Of a stretch of 58,694 bases of DNA, positions 50,088 through 57,632 are shown in pieces. Source of the DNA: GJ-E10 sp035625725. Lineage in GTDB: Bacteria > Pseudomonadota > Gammaproteobacteria > Burkholderiales > Burkholderiaceae_F. A program made the position numbers and the translations under genes. Positions within the stretch are counted from its first letter, which is position 1. Each line of letters starts with the position of its first letter. The notes under the pieces were generated by a model. That model saw nothing but the letters and a program-made list of their open reading frames with translations, did not search any database and was not told the DNA's origin. Where the stretch lies: contig DASPPB010000010.1 in NCBI GenBank assembly GCA_035625725.1, forward strand, positions 1 to 58,694. Reading direction: 5' to 3'.

Positions 50088-51575
50088 TCAGGTGCGGCGC
50101 ACGCGGACGTCGGCAATCGACGAGACGCCCAGTAGATGCCACAGGGCAGCGACAAGACAGTTGACGTTGCGAAACTCCACCGATACCCCGGCTTGCTGCA
50201 TCTTGATCAACAGGCCCAGCAGCGCCGTGGCGGCCGGAAAGGCCATGCGGCGTAACTGCCGGCACTCTACCGACAGGCGTTTGGAGTCACGCGCCGCCAC
50301 TGTGAGGCGCCCCAGATACTGCTCGCCGTCACCCAGAATCTCCCCCTTCCAATCGAGCGGGTCGACCGCGCGCCCGCTGGGCGCCTCCACCGCTCCGCTC
50401 ACGCGAATATTGGCGTAGGGGGGCTCCCACGAAGGCGGCGACACCTCGTAGGTAATGCAGTACTGAATGCCGGTCTCCTCGAAGTCGGCCTGCCGATCAA
50501 GCAAACGCTGCAGCTCGAGCAACAGCATCCAGGCGGCATCCGAGGGGTCGCGCCGTCCGGGTTCGACGGCGGCGCGCAGCGCCCCGAGCAGCTGCTCGGC
50601 GCCCCGTACCATTAGTTCGTGGCTGGCGCGCTTAAAGGCGTTGAAGACGCGCAGCAACAGCTCGGCGCCGACCAGATCGATTTGTCGCGTCGCACTGACG
50701 TCAAGCGTCAGTGCCGGATGCGTGGTGGCCAAGGCCTTGAATTCCTCCAGTGCCTTGACGATTCCGGCGTCGATCGATTCGGGCAGCGTTACCACCGGCA
50801 TGCCCGAGCGCGCAGCCGGCCGCTTTTCGGTGTCTGAATAGCTGATCCAGGCCGGTGCGGGAACATCAAAGTGCAACGTGAACTGGCCCGCGAGCTGGTC
50901 AAAGCCCGCGCGGTCGCCGCGCTGCTGCAACAACTCCAGCATCATGAGACATCCGCGGTCGGCCAACGGACCGAGCGCCTCGGCCGCGAGCGCGGCGCGC
51001 AGGCCGCTTTCCGCCGCCTGGTCCTGGCGATTGGCAAACAGAATCGCGGTCTCGTCGAGCACCGAGGAGGCGCCGCCGTCGACCTCGATTGCGTCGATGC
51101 TGCCGCCCAAGATCTCGCTGCTCGGGTCGAGCGCATCTTCCTCCGAAACCGCGCCCCTCCCACGAGAGCCCCCCGTGACGGTGGGAGACTGCTCTGCGGG
51201 TGCGGCCGTGGGCGTGGCGACCTCGCCGGGCTGCCCCGTCGTATCGCTCGGAGCCTCCGAACCCGATTTGCGCGGCCGCAGAAAATCGCGCGCCATCTCC
51301 GATTCGATGGCGTCAATCTTTGCGGCGGTGGCCATTGCCAGCGACCGAGCCATCTCGCGATCCGGAAGGGCATTTTCGGTAACCGCAAAGCCACCGCTAC
51401 TCGATGGACCGGCGTTCGACGGCCGGTTCAGCGAGCGATTGATGGTGCCCGTTATGGGCCGACCGAGGGGTCGCGTCTCTGGGCGCGTCCCCGGGCGAGC
51501 AGAGCCGCGCGAGCCCGCGCGATCGCCACCGGTCTTGGTGTCCTTTGGATCTTTCTTGAAAAACGAAAAAACCAC
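50088..51575 (-). CDS. STAS-domain protein
   Basis: 495 residues from GTG 51575, with AGGA 7 bases upstream. The N-terminal 200 residues are charged and disordered, beginning VVFSFFKKDPKDTKTGG. The second half contains STAS/anti-anti-sigma-like segments, including ALTLDVSATRQIDLVGAELLLRVFNAFKRASHELMVRG. A further one is LTVAARDSKRLSVECRQLRRMAFPAATALLGLLIKMQQAG at the end. STAS genes directly upstream of hslVU recur in betaproteobacteria; their role is not established. It is the first gene of the leftward STAS–hslVU–argB–slmA series. Confidence 0.8.
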   Translation of the reverse strand: MVFSFFKKDPKDTKTGGDRAGSRGSARPGTRPETRPLGRPITGTINRSLNRPSNAGPSSSGGFAVTENALPDREMARSLAMATAAKIDAIESEMARDFLRPRKSGSEAPSDTTGQPGEVATPTAAPAEQSPTVTGGSRGRGAVSEEDALDPSSEILGGSIDAIEVDGGASSVLDETAILFANRQDQAAESGLRAALAAEALGPLADRGCLMMLELLQQRGDRAGFDQLAGQFTLHFDVPAPAWISYSDTEKRPAARSGMPVVTLPESIDAGIVKALEEFKALATTHPALTLDVSATRQIDLVGAELLLRVFNAFKRASHELMVRGAEQLLGALRAAVEPGRRDPSDAAWMLLLELQRLLDRQADFEETGIQYCITYEVSPPSWEPPYANIRVSGAVEAPSGRAVDPLDWKGEILGDGEQYLGRLTVAARDSKRLSVECRQLRRMAFPAATALLGLLIKMQQAGVSVEFRNVNCLVAALWHLLGVSSIADVRVRRT

Positions 51576-51658
51576 GTAGTGTCCTGTAGCTTGAACGGGC
51601 CACGAACGCAAAAGGCCAAACGCAACTGCTTTACACTCGCCGCGCCCCGCCGGCGCGC

Positions 51659-51676
51659 AGAGGCGCCAGCGCCTCT
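51659..51676. repeat. Perfect inverted repeat in the STAS gene leader
   Basis: AGAGGCGC-CA-GCGCCTCT: 8-base arms with a 2-base spacer. In the leftward transcript it would form a hairpin about 85 bases before the GTG start; it could also be an operator. Confidence 0.5.
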
Positions 51677-51768
51677 TTGCCTTCGAGCGAGATTGCGCTT
51701 GACAATACCCCGGGGCGACGGTGGAACCTGCGCGCAGCGCCAGCGACCGCACCCGGGCCTGCAAGCCC

Positions 51769-51799
51769 ACTATATCAATTTTCGTGGCACCTAAGCCAA
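51769..51799 (-). promoter_or_regulatory. Possible promoter of the STAS–hslVU series
   Basis: Minus strand: extended -10 TGATATAGT (TATAGT at 51774–51769) with a weak -35 TTGGCT (51799–51794), spacing 19. The -35 lies in the loop of an inverted repeat (51787–51807), which could allow repression. Confidence 0.35.
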
Positions 51800-51807
51800 G
51801 GAGGTGC
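51787..51807. promoter_or_regulatory. Candidate operator overlapping the STAS promoter
   Basis: GCACCT (51787–51792) and AGGTGC (51802–51807) are 6-base inverted arms separated by 9 bases, so arms are about 15 bases centre to centre. No regulator can be named. Confidence 0.3.
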
Positions 51808-51937
51808 GCCCCCTCCGCCCCCCCTGTTTTAGGCTTTCCTACGCGCCCCGCGGCCCAGCCCCGGGCGGGGCGCTGAATCCGGCAGCGTCGCTCGGCTAAA
51901 ATAATGCATTCGGACGCAGAATTCCGGGGAATTAGGG

Positions 51938-52549
51938 ATGAACTCAACAGCCACGACGGTAGGCACCTACTTGCGGGATCTGCCGCCCGATCGCAGGGTT
52001 GCGATGGCTCGCGTATGCAGCATGATCCGTAGGTCGGCGCGCGGTGTGCGAGAGAGCATGCGCTACGGTCTGGCCTTTTACGAACTCGACGGGCCGCTCT
52101 TCGCTCTGGAATCCGGGCGGCGGCACATGTCGCTGTACGTTGCAGAGCAAGATGTTGTTGTCAAGCACAAGGAATCGCTGCCGGGAGTGAACACGGCGCG
52201 CAGCTATGTGAAGTTTTCCGATCTCAATCGCCTTCCACTCGACGTGGTCGAAAAGATCGTGCGCGACTCGGTCGCGGCCCGGCGCACCCGCGCCCAGCAA
52301 GGGTCGTTGCCCACACAGGCCGAACTGCTCAAGCTCTGGGCGATCAAGGAAGAGGCCGTCCAGGTGCCCTCCCCCGTAGCCAAGGCGACGGCCCCGGCCA
52401 AGGCGAGGGCGTCCAAAAGCGCCTCGCAGAAGACCAAGGCCGCGCGCCAGCCCTCAGTAGCCAAGTCGGCCGCCCACGGCTCCAAGCCCGCGGCCCGAGT
52501 AGCCTCCCCGGCTGCGCCAAAACGGCCCGCAGCCGCCGCCAAGCGCTAA
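51938..52549 (+). CDS. DUF1801-domain protein with a histone-H1-like basic tail
   Basis: 203 residues. The first 130 form a DUF1801-type (YdhG-like) alpha/beta domain (TYLRDLPPDRRVAMARVCSMIRR, SMRYGLAFYELDG, YVKFSDLNRLPLDVVEKIVRDS). The last 65 are almost only Ala, Lys, Arg, Pro and Ser (repeated AKA/KAA/AAKR), as in bacterial H1-like proteins. The tail should bind DNA or RNA nonspecifically. A GGGG-AATTAGGG stretch precedes ATG 51938. Function unknown; a nucleoid-associated role is inference from composition. Confidence 0.8.
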   Translation: MNSTATTVGTYLRDLPPDRRVAMARVCSMIRRSARGVRESMRYGLAFYELDGPLFALESGRRHMSLYVAEQDVVVKHKESLPGVNTARSYVKFSDLNRLPLDVVEKIVRDSVAARRTRAQQGSLPTQAELLKLWAIKEEAVQVPSPVAKATAPAKARASKSASQKTKAARQPSVAKSAAHGSKPAARVASPAAPKRPAAAAKR

Positions 52550-52588
52550 GCCCGGCACCGACCACGGCTCTCGGCGCACCCACGGACC

Positions 52589-53422
52589 GTGCAAGCGGCC
52601 GCAATCCGCCAGGCACTTCGCGTCGCCGCGCTTTGTCTGGGGATATGCCTGGCGGGCGTCTCGACGGCCGACGCCGGCAAGGTGTCGCTGCAGTGGTTCG
52701 GCCACTCCGCCGTGCGCATCGTCTCGCCAGGGGGAAAGGTGCTGCTCATCGACCCGTACCTGACCGAAAATCCCAAGACGCCGGCCCGGTTCAAGGACTT
52801 GGCGGCCATCGGGCCTATCGACCTGATTTTGGTCACGCACGCGCACGCCGACCACCTCGGAGACGCGCCGGCCCTCGCGCTAGCACGCAACGTGCCCATC
52901 GTCGCGCCGGCCGGGCTTGCCAGTTCGCTGGTAGCGCTCAATATCGTCAATCCGGAGCTCGCCCCGCGCATGAACAAGGGCGGGACGGTCAGCCCCTTGG
53001 GGCCGGGGATTCGTATCACGATGGTGCACGCCGAACACAGTTCGGAGCTCGTTTGGCGAAACCCGGGCACCGGTAAATACGAGGTGCATGTCGGCGGCGA
53101 ACCCGTCGGTTTTCTCATCGAGCTGGAGAACGGATTTCGCGTCTACCACATGGGCGACACCGCACTTTTTTCGGACATGCGCGTAATCGGCGAGCGCTAT
53201 CACCCGGATCTGGTGCTCGTGCCCATCGGCGGGCACTCCGTGATGGACCCGACCGATGCCGCATATGCAATTTGCGAATGGCTCAAGCCCGCCTACGCGC
53301 TGCCAATCCACTATGGCACCACACCGCTACTCAAGGGCACACCGGAGCAGTTCCGAGCGGCGCTCGGAAGCTGCCCCACACGGGTGCTCAGTCTCGCGCC
53401 CGGGGAGTCGATCGAGTTCTAG
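52589..53422 (+). CDS. Exported metallo-beta-lactamase-fold hydrolase (UPF0173-like)
   Basis: 277 residues from GTG 52589 with a signal peptide (about 1–29; LCLGICLAGVSTADAG). The metal-binding motif is THAHADHLGD at about 86–95. Further metal ligands are in VHAEHSSE, HMGDTALF and the final PIHYGTTPLL, as in the UPF0173/YtkL-like hydrolases. Most family members are cytoplasmic; this one appears exported. Substrate unknown. Confidence 0.88.
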   Translation: MQAAAIRQALRVAALCLGICLAGVSTADAGKVSLQWFGHSAVRIVSPGGKVLLIDPYLTENPKTPARFKDLAAIGPIDLILVTHAHADHLGDAPALALARNVPIVAPAGLASSLVALNIVNPELAPRMNKGGTVSPLGPGIRITMVHAEHSSELVWRNPGTGKYEVHVGGEPVGFLIELENGFRVYHMGDTALFSDMRVIGERYHPDLVLVPIGGHSVMDPTDAAYAICEWLKPAYALPIHYGTTPLLKGTPEQFRAALGSCPTRVLSLAPGESIEF

Positions 53423-53431
53423 AAGAAGGAA

Positions 53432-53458
53432 CCCCGGGGGCGGGAGCCGCCCCCGGGG
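53432..53458. terminator. Bidirectional terminator between convergent hydrolase and DUF4382 genes
   Basis: A perfect 12-bp stem (CCCCGGGGGCGG / CCGCCCCCGGGG) with a 3-base loop. It starts 10 bases after the hydrolase stop. In the leftward direction it is followed by TTCCTTCTTCT, making it a better terminator for the DUF4382 gene. Confidence 0.75.
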
Positions 53459-53485
53459 ACAATGGCCGCGATCGCAACCACCGGG

Positions 53486-55174
53486 TCAGTTCAGCGTCAC
53501 GTTCATGCCGGTGGCGCTGCCCGTGCGCAGGTCGGCAAACCCACTGACGTCAATTCGCTTGAGCGTCGTGATGGGGTTGGCGGAGTTCCAAACACGCGCG
53601 TACAGGTAGTAGAACGCGCCCGGCAGCCTCTGCGCGGCCGATCCGCCCGGCAGATTGGTCACCGTATAGGCGCCTCCGGCGCCGCCGTTGGAGGTGAGGA
53701 TCGCGCTGATCGGAATCGTCGTCACGATCGTTCCCATCCGTACCACGACGAGGTAGCCCGAATCGTACGTGCCGGCGACCGCCTGCGCGATGTTGCCCGA
53801 GATGGAATCGGCAGTGGCGCCCACCGCGACCGGCAAGGGGTTCGCGAATGTAAAGGTCGACGTTCCACCAGCCGTCCCCGTCAAGGTCGTCGAGTTCGTC
53901 GTCCATTGGTAGCCCAGATCGTTGGCGGCAACGAGAAAGCCTCCCGGGCCCTGCGTGGGCGAATTGGGATTGAGCGTCGGACTGCCACCCGGGACGTAGG
54001 TGCCCAAATCGATCGGGCCCAGCGAAAGCGCAATGTCGTCCGTGAACATGCCCGTGAACGGATTGAGGTGCCGGTAGCGGATCTCGTAAGGCACTTCCGC
54101 CTGGCCGGTGGCGCTCAGCGTCTGATAGAAATTGATCCAGGCGCCAGTGGGCGACAAGGCTGCGGAGGCGTTGGCCAGATATTCGTTGCCGTCGACGTTC
54201 AAGGGCAGGGGGCTCGATGACAGCACGGTCGGATTGCTCGCGGGCGAGGTGCCCGCGTTTACCGGCACACCACGCACCAAGATCGTGTCCATGTTGCGCC
54301 CGCGCACGAGAACGTCGATGTTGGTCGAAGTCGAGCCGGGCGGAACGCGCACCGGGTAGAGCGTGAAGTTGCCGCTGGCGTCGATCGTGGTATAGCGCGT
54401 GGCCACGTGGTGTGTCAGATCGGCGCTCATCTGCTCGGCCTTGATCACCAGGTTGTAGGCACAGGTGGAAGGCTCCGTGGCCACGACGGCACCCGTCATC
54501 GAGCACAGATTCGTCGTTGCAACCGAACCCGTGACCGCGCCGGCTTGCGCCAGATCGAAGTACTGCAGGTTGGGCTTGAGCGTGTAGGCGTTGTTGCCGC
54601 CGTGGATGAATTTCACGACGTCGTGGCCGATGTCAAAGTCGACCACCAGGTTCAGTGTCGCGCCCGAGACCAACGTGAAGGTGCCGTTGAGTCCGACGCC
54701 GTCAAGTGGCGAGGCGATTTCCAAAGGCGCAATGTGAGAGCCGTTCGCGTCGCTCCAGTCGACCTGGTCGTTGTAGGTCAAACCCGCGGACTGTGCGGAA
54801 TTCGTCAAAGGCGCGTTGTCGCTCACGAGCACCAGGCGAATCTGTTGATACGTACCGGGTTGCACGGGCTGCCCCGCAAAGAGGCTGGCCAGGTTGCCGT
54901 TGTAGAGCGAGGCCAGATCCAGGGTCATAGGGGTGCTCAGCGGAAAACTTTGCCAGTTCGGATCGTTGGCAGGAACGTCGTTGCTCTGGTGCAGTCGAAA
55001 TTCCCGGACGGTTACCCAGACGTGATCGAAGTCCTTCGTGGGCGCGTCGGTGACTTGCGCGTTGATCATGGCTGCCGGCGCTGACGTACCGCCGCCACTG
55101 CCGCCGCCGCAAGCAGCCAGCCCGAAGGCGGCAGCCACCGCAAGGGCGCATAACCGGTACCGATGTTCTTTCAT
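53486..55174 (-). CDS. DUF4382 outer-envelope lipoprotein
   Basis: 562 residues from ATG 55174 (GGGAG 8 bases upstream). Lipoprotein signal with lipobox LAAC (FGLAACGGGSGGG), then a Gly-rich spacer. A DUF4382-type beta domain follows (MINAQVTDAPTKDFDHVWVTVREFRLH, PLELASLYNG-like DLASLYNGNLASLFAGQPV). The C-terminal two thirds is Thr/Ser/Asn/Gly-rich beta-strand sequence, including a carboxypeptidase-regulatory-like strand region. Likely surface or periplasmic. Divergent from the AcpA-like phosphoesterase. Confidence 0.82.
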   Translation of the reverse strand: MKEHRYRLCALAVAAAFGLAACGGGSGGGTSAPAAMINAQVTDAPTKDFDHVWVTVREFRLHQSNDVPANDPNWQSFPLSTPMTLDLASLYNGNLASLFAGQPVQPGTYQQIRLVLVSDNAPLTNSAQSAGLTYNDQVDWSDANGSHIAPLEIASPLDGVGLNGTFTLVSGATLNLVVDFDIGHDVVKFIHGGNNAYTLKPNLQYFDLAQAGAVTGSVATTNLCSMTGAVVATEPSTCAYNLVIKAEQMSADLTHHVATRYTTIDASGNFTLYPVRVPPGSTSTNIDVLVRGRNMDTILVRGVPVNAGTSPASNPTVLSSSPLPLNVDGNEYLANASAALSPTGAWINFYQTLSATGQAEVPYEIRYRHLNPFTGMFTDDIALSLGPIDLGTYVPGGSPTLNPNSPTQGPGGFLVAANDLGYQWTTNSTTLTGTAGGTSTFTFANPLPVAVGATADSISGNIAQAVAGTYDSGYLVVVRMGTIVTTIPISAILTSNGGAGGAYTVTNLPGGSAAQRLPGAFYYLYARVWNSANPITTLKRIDVSGFADLRTGSATGMNVTLN

Positions 55175-55517
55175 TGCAAACTCCCAGTTTCCGTTGGTCG
55201 GGTTGCGAGGTTCGTCCGGCGGCGTTGCCACGTTGCAAGCCCGATTCCCAAGCGCGGCGCCAGTCTATGCAGCGCACCCCCAGCCGATCTAGGGAGGAAA
55301 ATGCAAGAACCGTAACAGACTGTTGAGAGCCGGGAACTTTTTCAAAAGAACGCGCGGTGCGGCTATTCGGTGCGCATGCGGAAATCTTTAGTAACGAGGG
55401 CACGGTTCGCAGGTAGACTGCGCAGCCAGCTTGTAACCGCTCGTAAGAATCCCATCCTGTCCTCTTATGGCAGCCTGTGCGCCGTTTTCATGCAGTCGGT
55501 ACGAGTCTGCGCGCGAA
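55175..55517. other. Divergent intergenic region between lipoprotein and phosphoesterase genes
   Basis: About 340 bases, AT-richer than average. Contains a perfect palindrome AACAG-A-CTGTT (55314–55324). Downstream, two GTAA elements 10 bases apart (near 55434–55451) faintly resemble Pho-box spacing. No confident consensus promoter was found. Confidence 0.4.
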
Positions 55518-57062
55518 ATGGCAAGACACGTGCACCGCTGCCTTGGGAAGAGGTTCGGGCTGCACGATGCAGTAGCTTTTGGCGCGCTGCTCGCGGGCTG
55601 CAGCACGCAGCCCGCTGCACCGCCCGCCGGGGCGGTCGACGTGACGCTCGCGCGCATCGAGCACGTCGTCGTGATCTATGGTGAAAACCGCAGTTTCGAC
55701 AATCTGTACGGGGACTTTCCGGGAGCCAACGGCTTAGCACAGGCAAGTGCAACCAGCAAAACGCAACTTGATCTGGATGGTCGGCCTTTGCCGGTGCTCC
55801 CGCCCGTGTGGAGCGGCCCCAGCGGCAAGGCCGATCCGGCCTTCGCCCACGATTTACCCAATGCGCCGTTTGCGCTTGACACCGCACCGTTGAATTTGCC
55901 GCTTTCGGTGCCCACTCCCGATTTGGTGCACCGCTACTACCAGAGCATCGAGCAGATCGACGGTGGCCGCAACGATCGCTTCGTGGCCTTCTCCGACGCC
56001 GGCGCTCTCACGATGGCCCATTACGATGGCAGCAAGCTCGCGCTTTGGCGTCTGGCGCGCGAATACACGCTTGCCGACAACCTTTTCATGGGAACCTTCG
56101 GCGGTTCCTACATGAACCACATCTGGTTCGCCTGTGCATGCGTGGCGCGCTTTGCCGACGCTCCCGAGGCGCTCAAGAGCAAACTCGGTGCCGACGGCAA
56201 GCTGCTGCGGCGTGCCGACTCGCCCGACACGGTGCTGCGCGGCCCCGTGCGCTGGGAGCGCGACGGGGCATTGACCCCCGATGGGTACGCGGTCAACACG
56301 ATCCAGTCTTTCTACCAACCGAGCGGCATACCGCCCGCGGTCGGTGGAGACATGCGTTTTGCGGATCGCAGCAAGTTTCCGCTGCCGCCGATCGATGAGC
56401 CCACTATCGGCGATCGCCTCACCGATCGCGGCGTTAGTTGGATCTGGTACTCGGGCGGATGGAATCAGGCCGTTGCCGACAGCGCGCAGACGGGAAGCGC
56501 GTCGCGTGGCGTCATCTATACGAATCGACCGCACAGTGTTGACTTCCAGCCTCACCATCAACCCTATAACTACTTTCGTCGATACGCGCCCGGCACCAGA
56601 CTGCGCGAGCAGCACATCAAAGACGGCGAGCAACTCCTGACCGACATCGAGCACAACACCTTGCCCCAGGTGAGCTTTTACAAACCCGTGGGCGATTACA
56701 CCGAGCACTCGGGCTACACCGACGTGGCCTCAGGCGACGCGCATATCGCGAGCATCATCGAGAAAATCCGCAACAGCCCGGCTTGGAACTCGACCTTGAT
56801 CATCGTCACGTACGATGAAAACGGCGGCTACTGGGACCACGTGGCGCCGCCCAGCGGACCGGGCTGGTCGGACCGCTGGGGCCCCGGTACGCGCATTCCG
56901 GCAATCCTCATCTCGCCCTTCGTACGCAAGGGCTTCGTCGACCACACCACCTACGACACCACGTCGATCCATCGATTTTTAGCGCGGCGCTTTCATTTGG
57001 AGCCACTGCCCGGCGCGCGCGAAAAGATGGGCGATCTCACAAACGCGCTCGCCCTGCCCTGA
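55518..57062 (+). CDS. AcpA/phospholipase C-type phosphoesterase lipoprotein
   Basis: Alkaline-phosphatase-superfamily hydrolase of the acid phosphatase AcpA/phospholipase C family, acting on phosphomonoesters or phospholipids outside the cytoplasm. The 514 residues begin with a signal ending in lipobox LLAGC (Cys28). They show the catalytic VVIYGENRSFDNLYG, MGTFGGSYMNHIW, YTDVASGDAHIASIIEKI and VTYDENGGYWDHVAPP metal-binding motifs. ATG 55518 gives a proper lipoprotein signal; ATG 55467 is an alternative. Phosphatase versus phospholipase cannot be decided. Confidence 0.88.
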   Translation: MARHVHRCLGKRFGLHDAVAFGALLAGCSTQPAAPPAGAVDVTLARIEHVVVIYGENRSFDNLYGDFPGANGLAQASATSKTQLDLDGRPLPVLPPVWSGPSGKADPAFAHDLPNAPFALDTAPLNLPLSVPTPDLVHRYYQSIEQIDGGRNDRFVAFSDAGALTMAHYDGSKLALWRLAREYTLADNLFMGTFGGSYMNHIWFACACVARFADAPEALKSKLGADGKLLRRADSPDTVLRGPVRWERDGALTPDGYAVNTIQSFYQPSGIPPAVGGDMRFADRSKFPLPPIDEPTIGDRLTDRGVSWIWYSGGWNQAVADSAQTGSASRGVIYTNRPHSVDFQPHHQPYNYFRRYAPGTRLREQHIKDGEQLLTDIEHNTLPQVSFYKPVGDYTEHSGYTDVASGDAHIASIIEKIRNSPAWNSTLIIVTYDENGGYWDHVAPPSGPGWSDRWGPGTRIPAILISPFVRKGFVDHTTYDTTSIHRFLARRFHLEPLPGAREKMGDLTNALALP

Positions 57063-57283
57063 GTCCTGCGGCGAATCGCGCTCCGGCGCCGCCGTTTGCG
57101 GACCTGGCCCTCCAATGGGACCACCCCAGAGCCGGGACCTTGTCTTCTCGCGCTCCAGCCGCAACAAACCCTCGCCGGCGGACTGTGGCCGCGCCAAGCC
57201 GCCGCATCGGAGCCGACGCACACGCGGCCTCTCGCCCCTTCGCGACGCTCTTTTCGCCGCTCGGATGCACCATTTTTGCCTTT

Positions 57284-57300
57284 GGCACCGTATTAGTGCA
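57284..57300. promoter_or_regulatory. NtrC-like enhancer site
   Basis: GCAC-CGTATTA-GTGC (57285–57299) fits the NtrC consensus GCAC-N7-GTGC and is close to the E. coli glnA enhancer sequence. Its centre is about 83 bp before the -24 element and about 108 bp before the expected start site, the classical enhancer distance. Additional half-site TGCACC at 57266. Confidence 0.6.
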
Positions 57301-57372
57301 AAAAAGCGATGCCCTGCATCTGAAGGCCCCTGATGGATGCACAGAAATCCCATTCAAACAATGGGTTAGTTC

Positions 57373-57389
57373 TTGGCATGGGAATTGCT
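57373..57389 (+). promoter_or_regulatory. sigma54 (-24/-12) promoter of the porin
   Basis: TTGGCATGGGAATTGCT matches the consensus TTGGCACG-N4-TTGCW with one mismatch. The invariant GG (57375–57376) and GC (57387–57388) are exactly 10 bases apart. Transcription should start near 57400. Confidence 0.7.
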
Positions 57390-57632
57390 TAATAAAAATC
57401 GCGTTTGTTTTTTTGGTTTTTCGTAAAGGAACTGTGTGATCAGAATCAGCTCCAGCAGCCGGTACCCCTACCATTTTTTCGATTAACGCATTGATTTTAT
57501 TGAATCTGTTTAGTTCGATGGGTTTCAAACCACCCGCTTTGATGAGTGCTTTACCGGCCAGAGATTTTTGTCGCTCGTGCGCGCTCTTGGCCGTTTTGCT
57601 CAACTTTTTTTCGGAGAGAGGGGATTATCGCG

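Larger units (their letters stand above)
51576..51937. other. Divergent intergenic region between the STAS and DUF1801 genes
   Basis: About 360 bases. It holds two inverted repeats (51659–51676 and 51787–51807) and a possible leftward promoter (51769–51799). A TAAAAT near 51897 may be the rightward -10, but no matching -35 is seen. No sigma32-type heat-shock promoter was recognised, although hslVU is downstream. Confidence 0.45.
57063..57632. other. AT-rich regulatory leader upstream of the porin
   Basis: About 570 bases. From roughly 57260 the composition becomes clearly AT-richer than the rest of the window. It contains a sigma54 promoter (57373–57389), an NtrC-like palindrome (57284–57300), TGCAC half-sites at 57266–57271 and 57338–57342, and a predicted 5' leader of about 230 bases. 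No intact gene is convincing; a leftward TTG-start frame from 57603 has a protein-like first 45 residues only. Confidence 0.6.

Noticed and set aside
48035..50164. 709-codon plus-strand frame opposite hslU and hslV
   Set aside because: Covers two certain minus-strand genes; translation is repetitive Arg/Gln/His and matches no family.
55430..55460. Pho-box-like GTAA repeats upstream of the phosphoesterase
   Set aside because: Only partial similarity to the consensus repeats and a 10-base rather than 11-base period; not listed as a site.
57284..57304. A second possible -24/-12 promoter at the GGCAC...GTGC element
   Set aside because: GG and GC are 12 bases apart, not the required 10. The element fits an NtrC site, not a sigma54 promoter.
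57037..57603. Leftward TTG-start frame of 188 codons antisense to the porin leader
   Set aside because: The first 45 residues look protein-like, but the rest turns Arg/Ala-rich and overlaps the phosphoesterase end. There is no ribosome site, and the sigma54/NtrC elements explain the region better.
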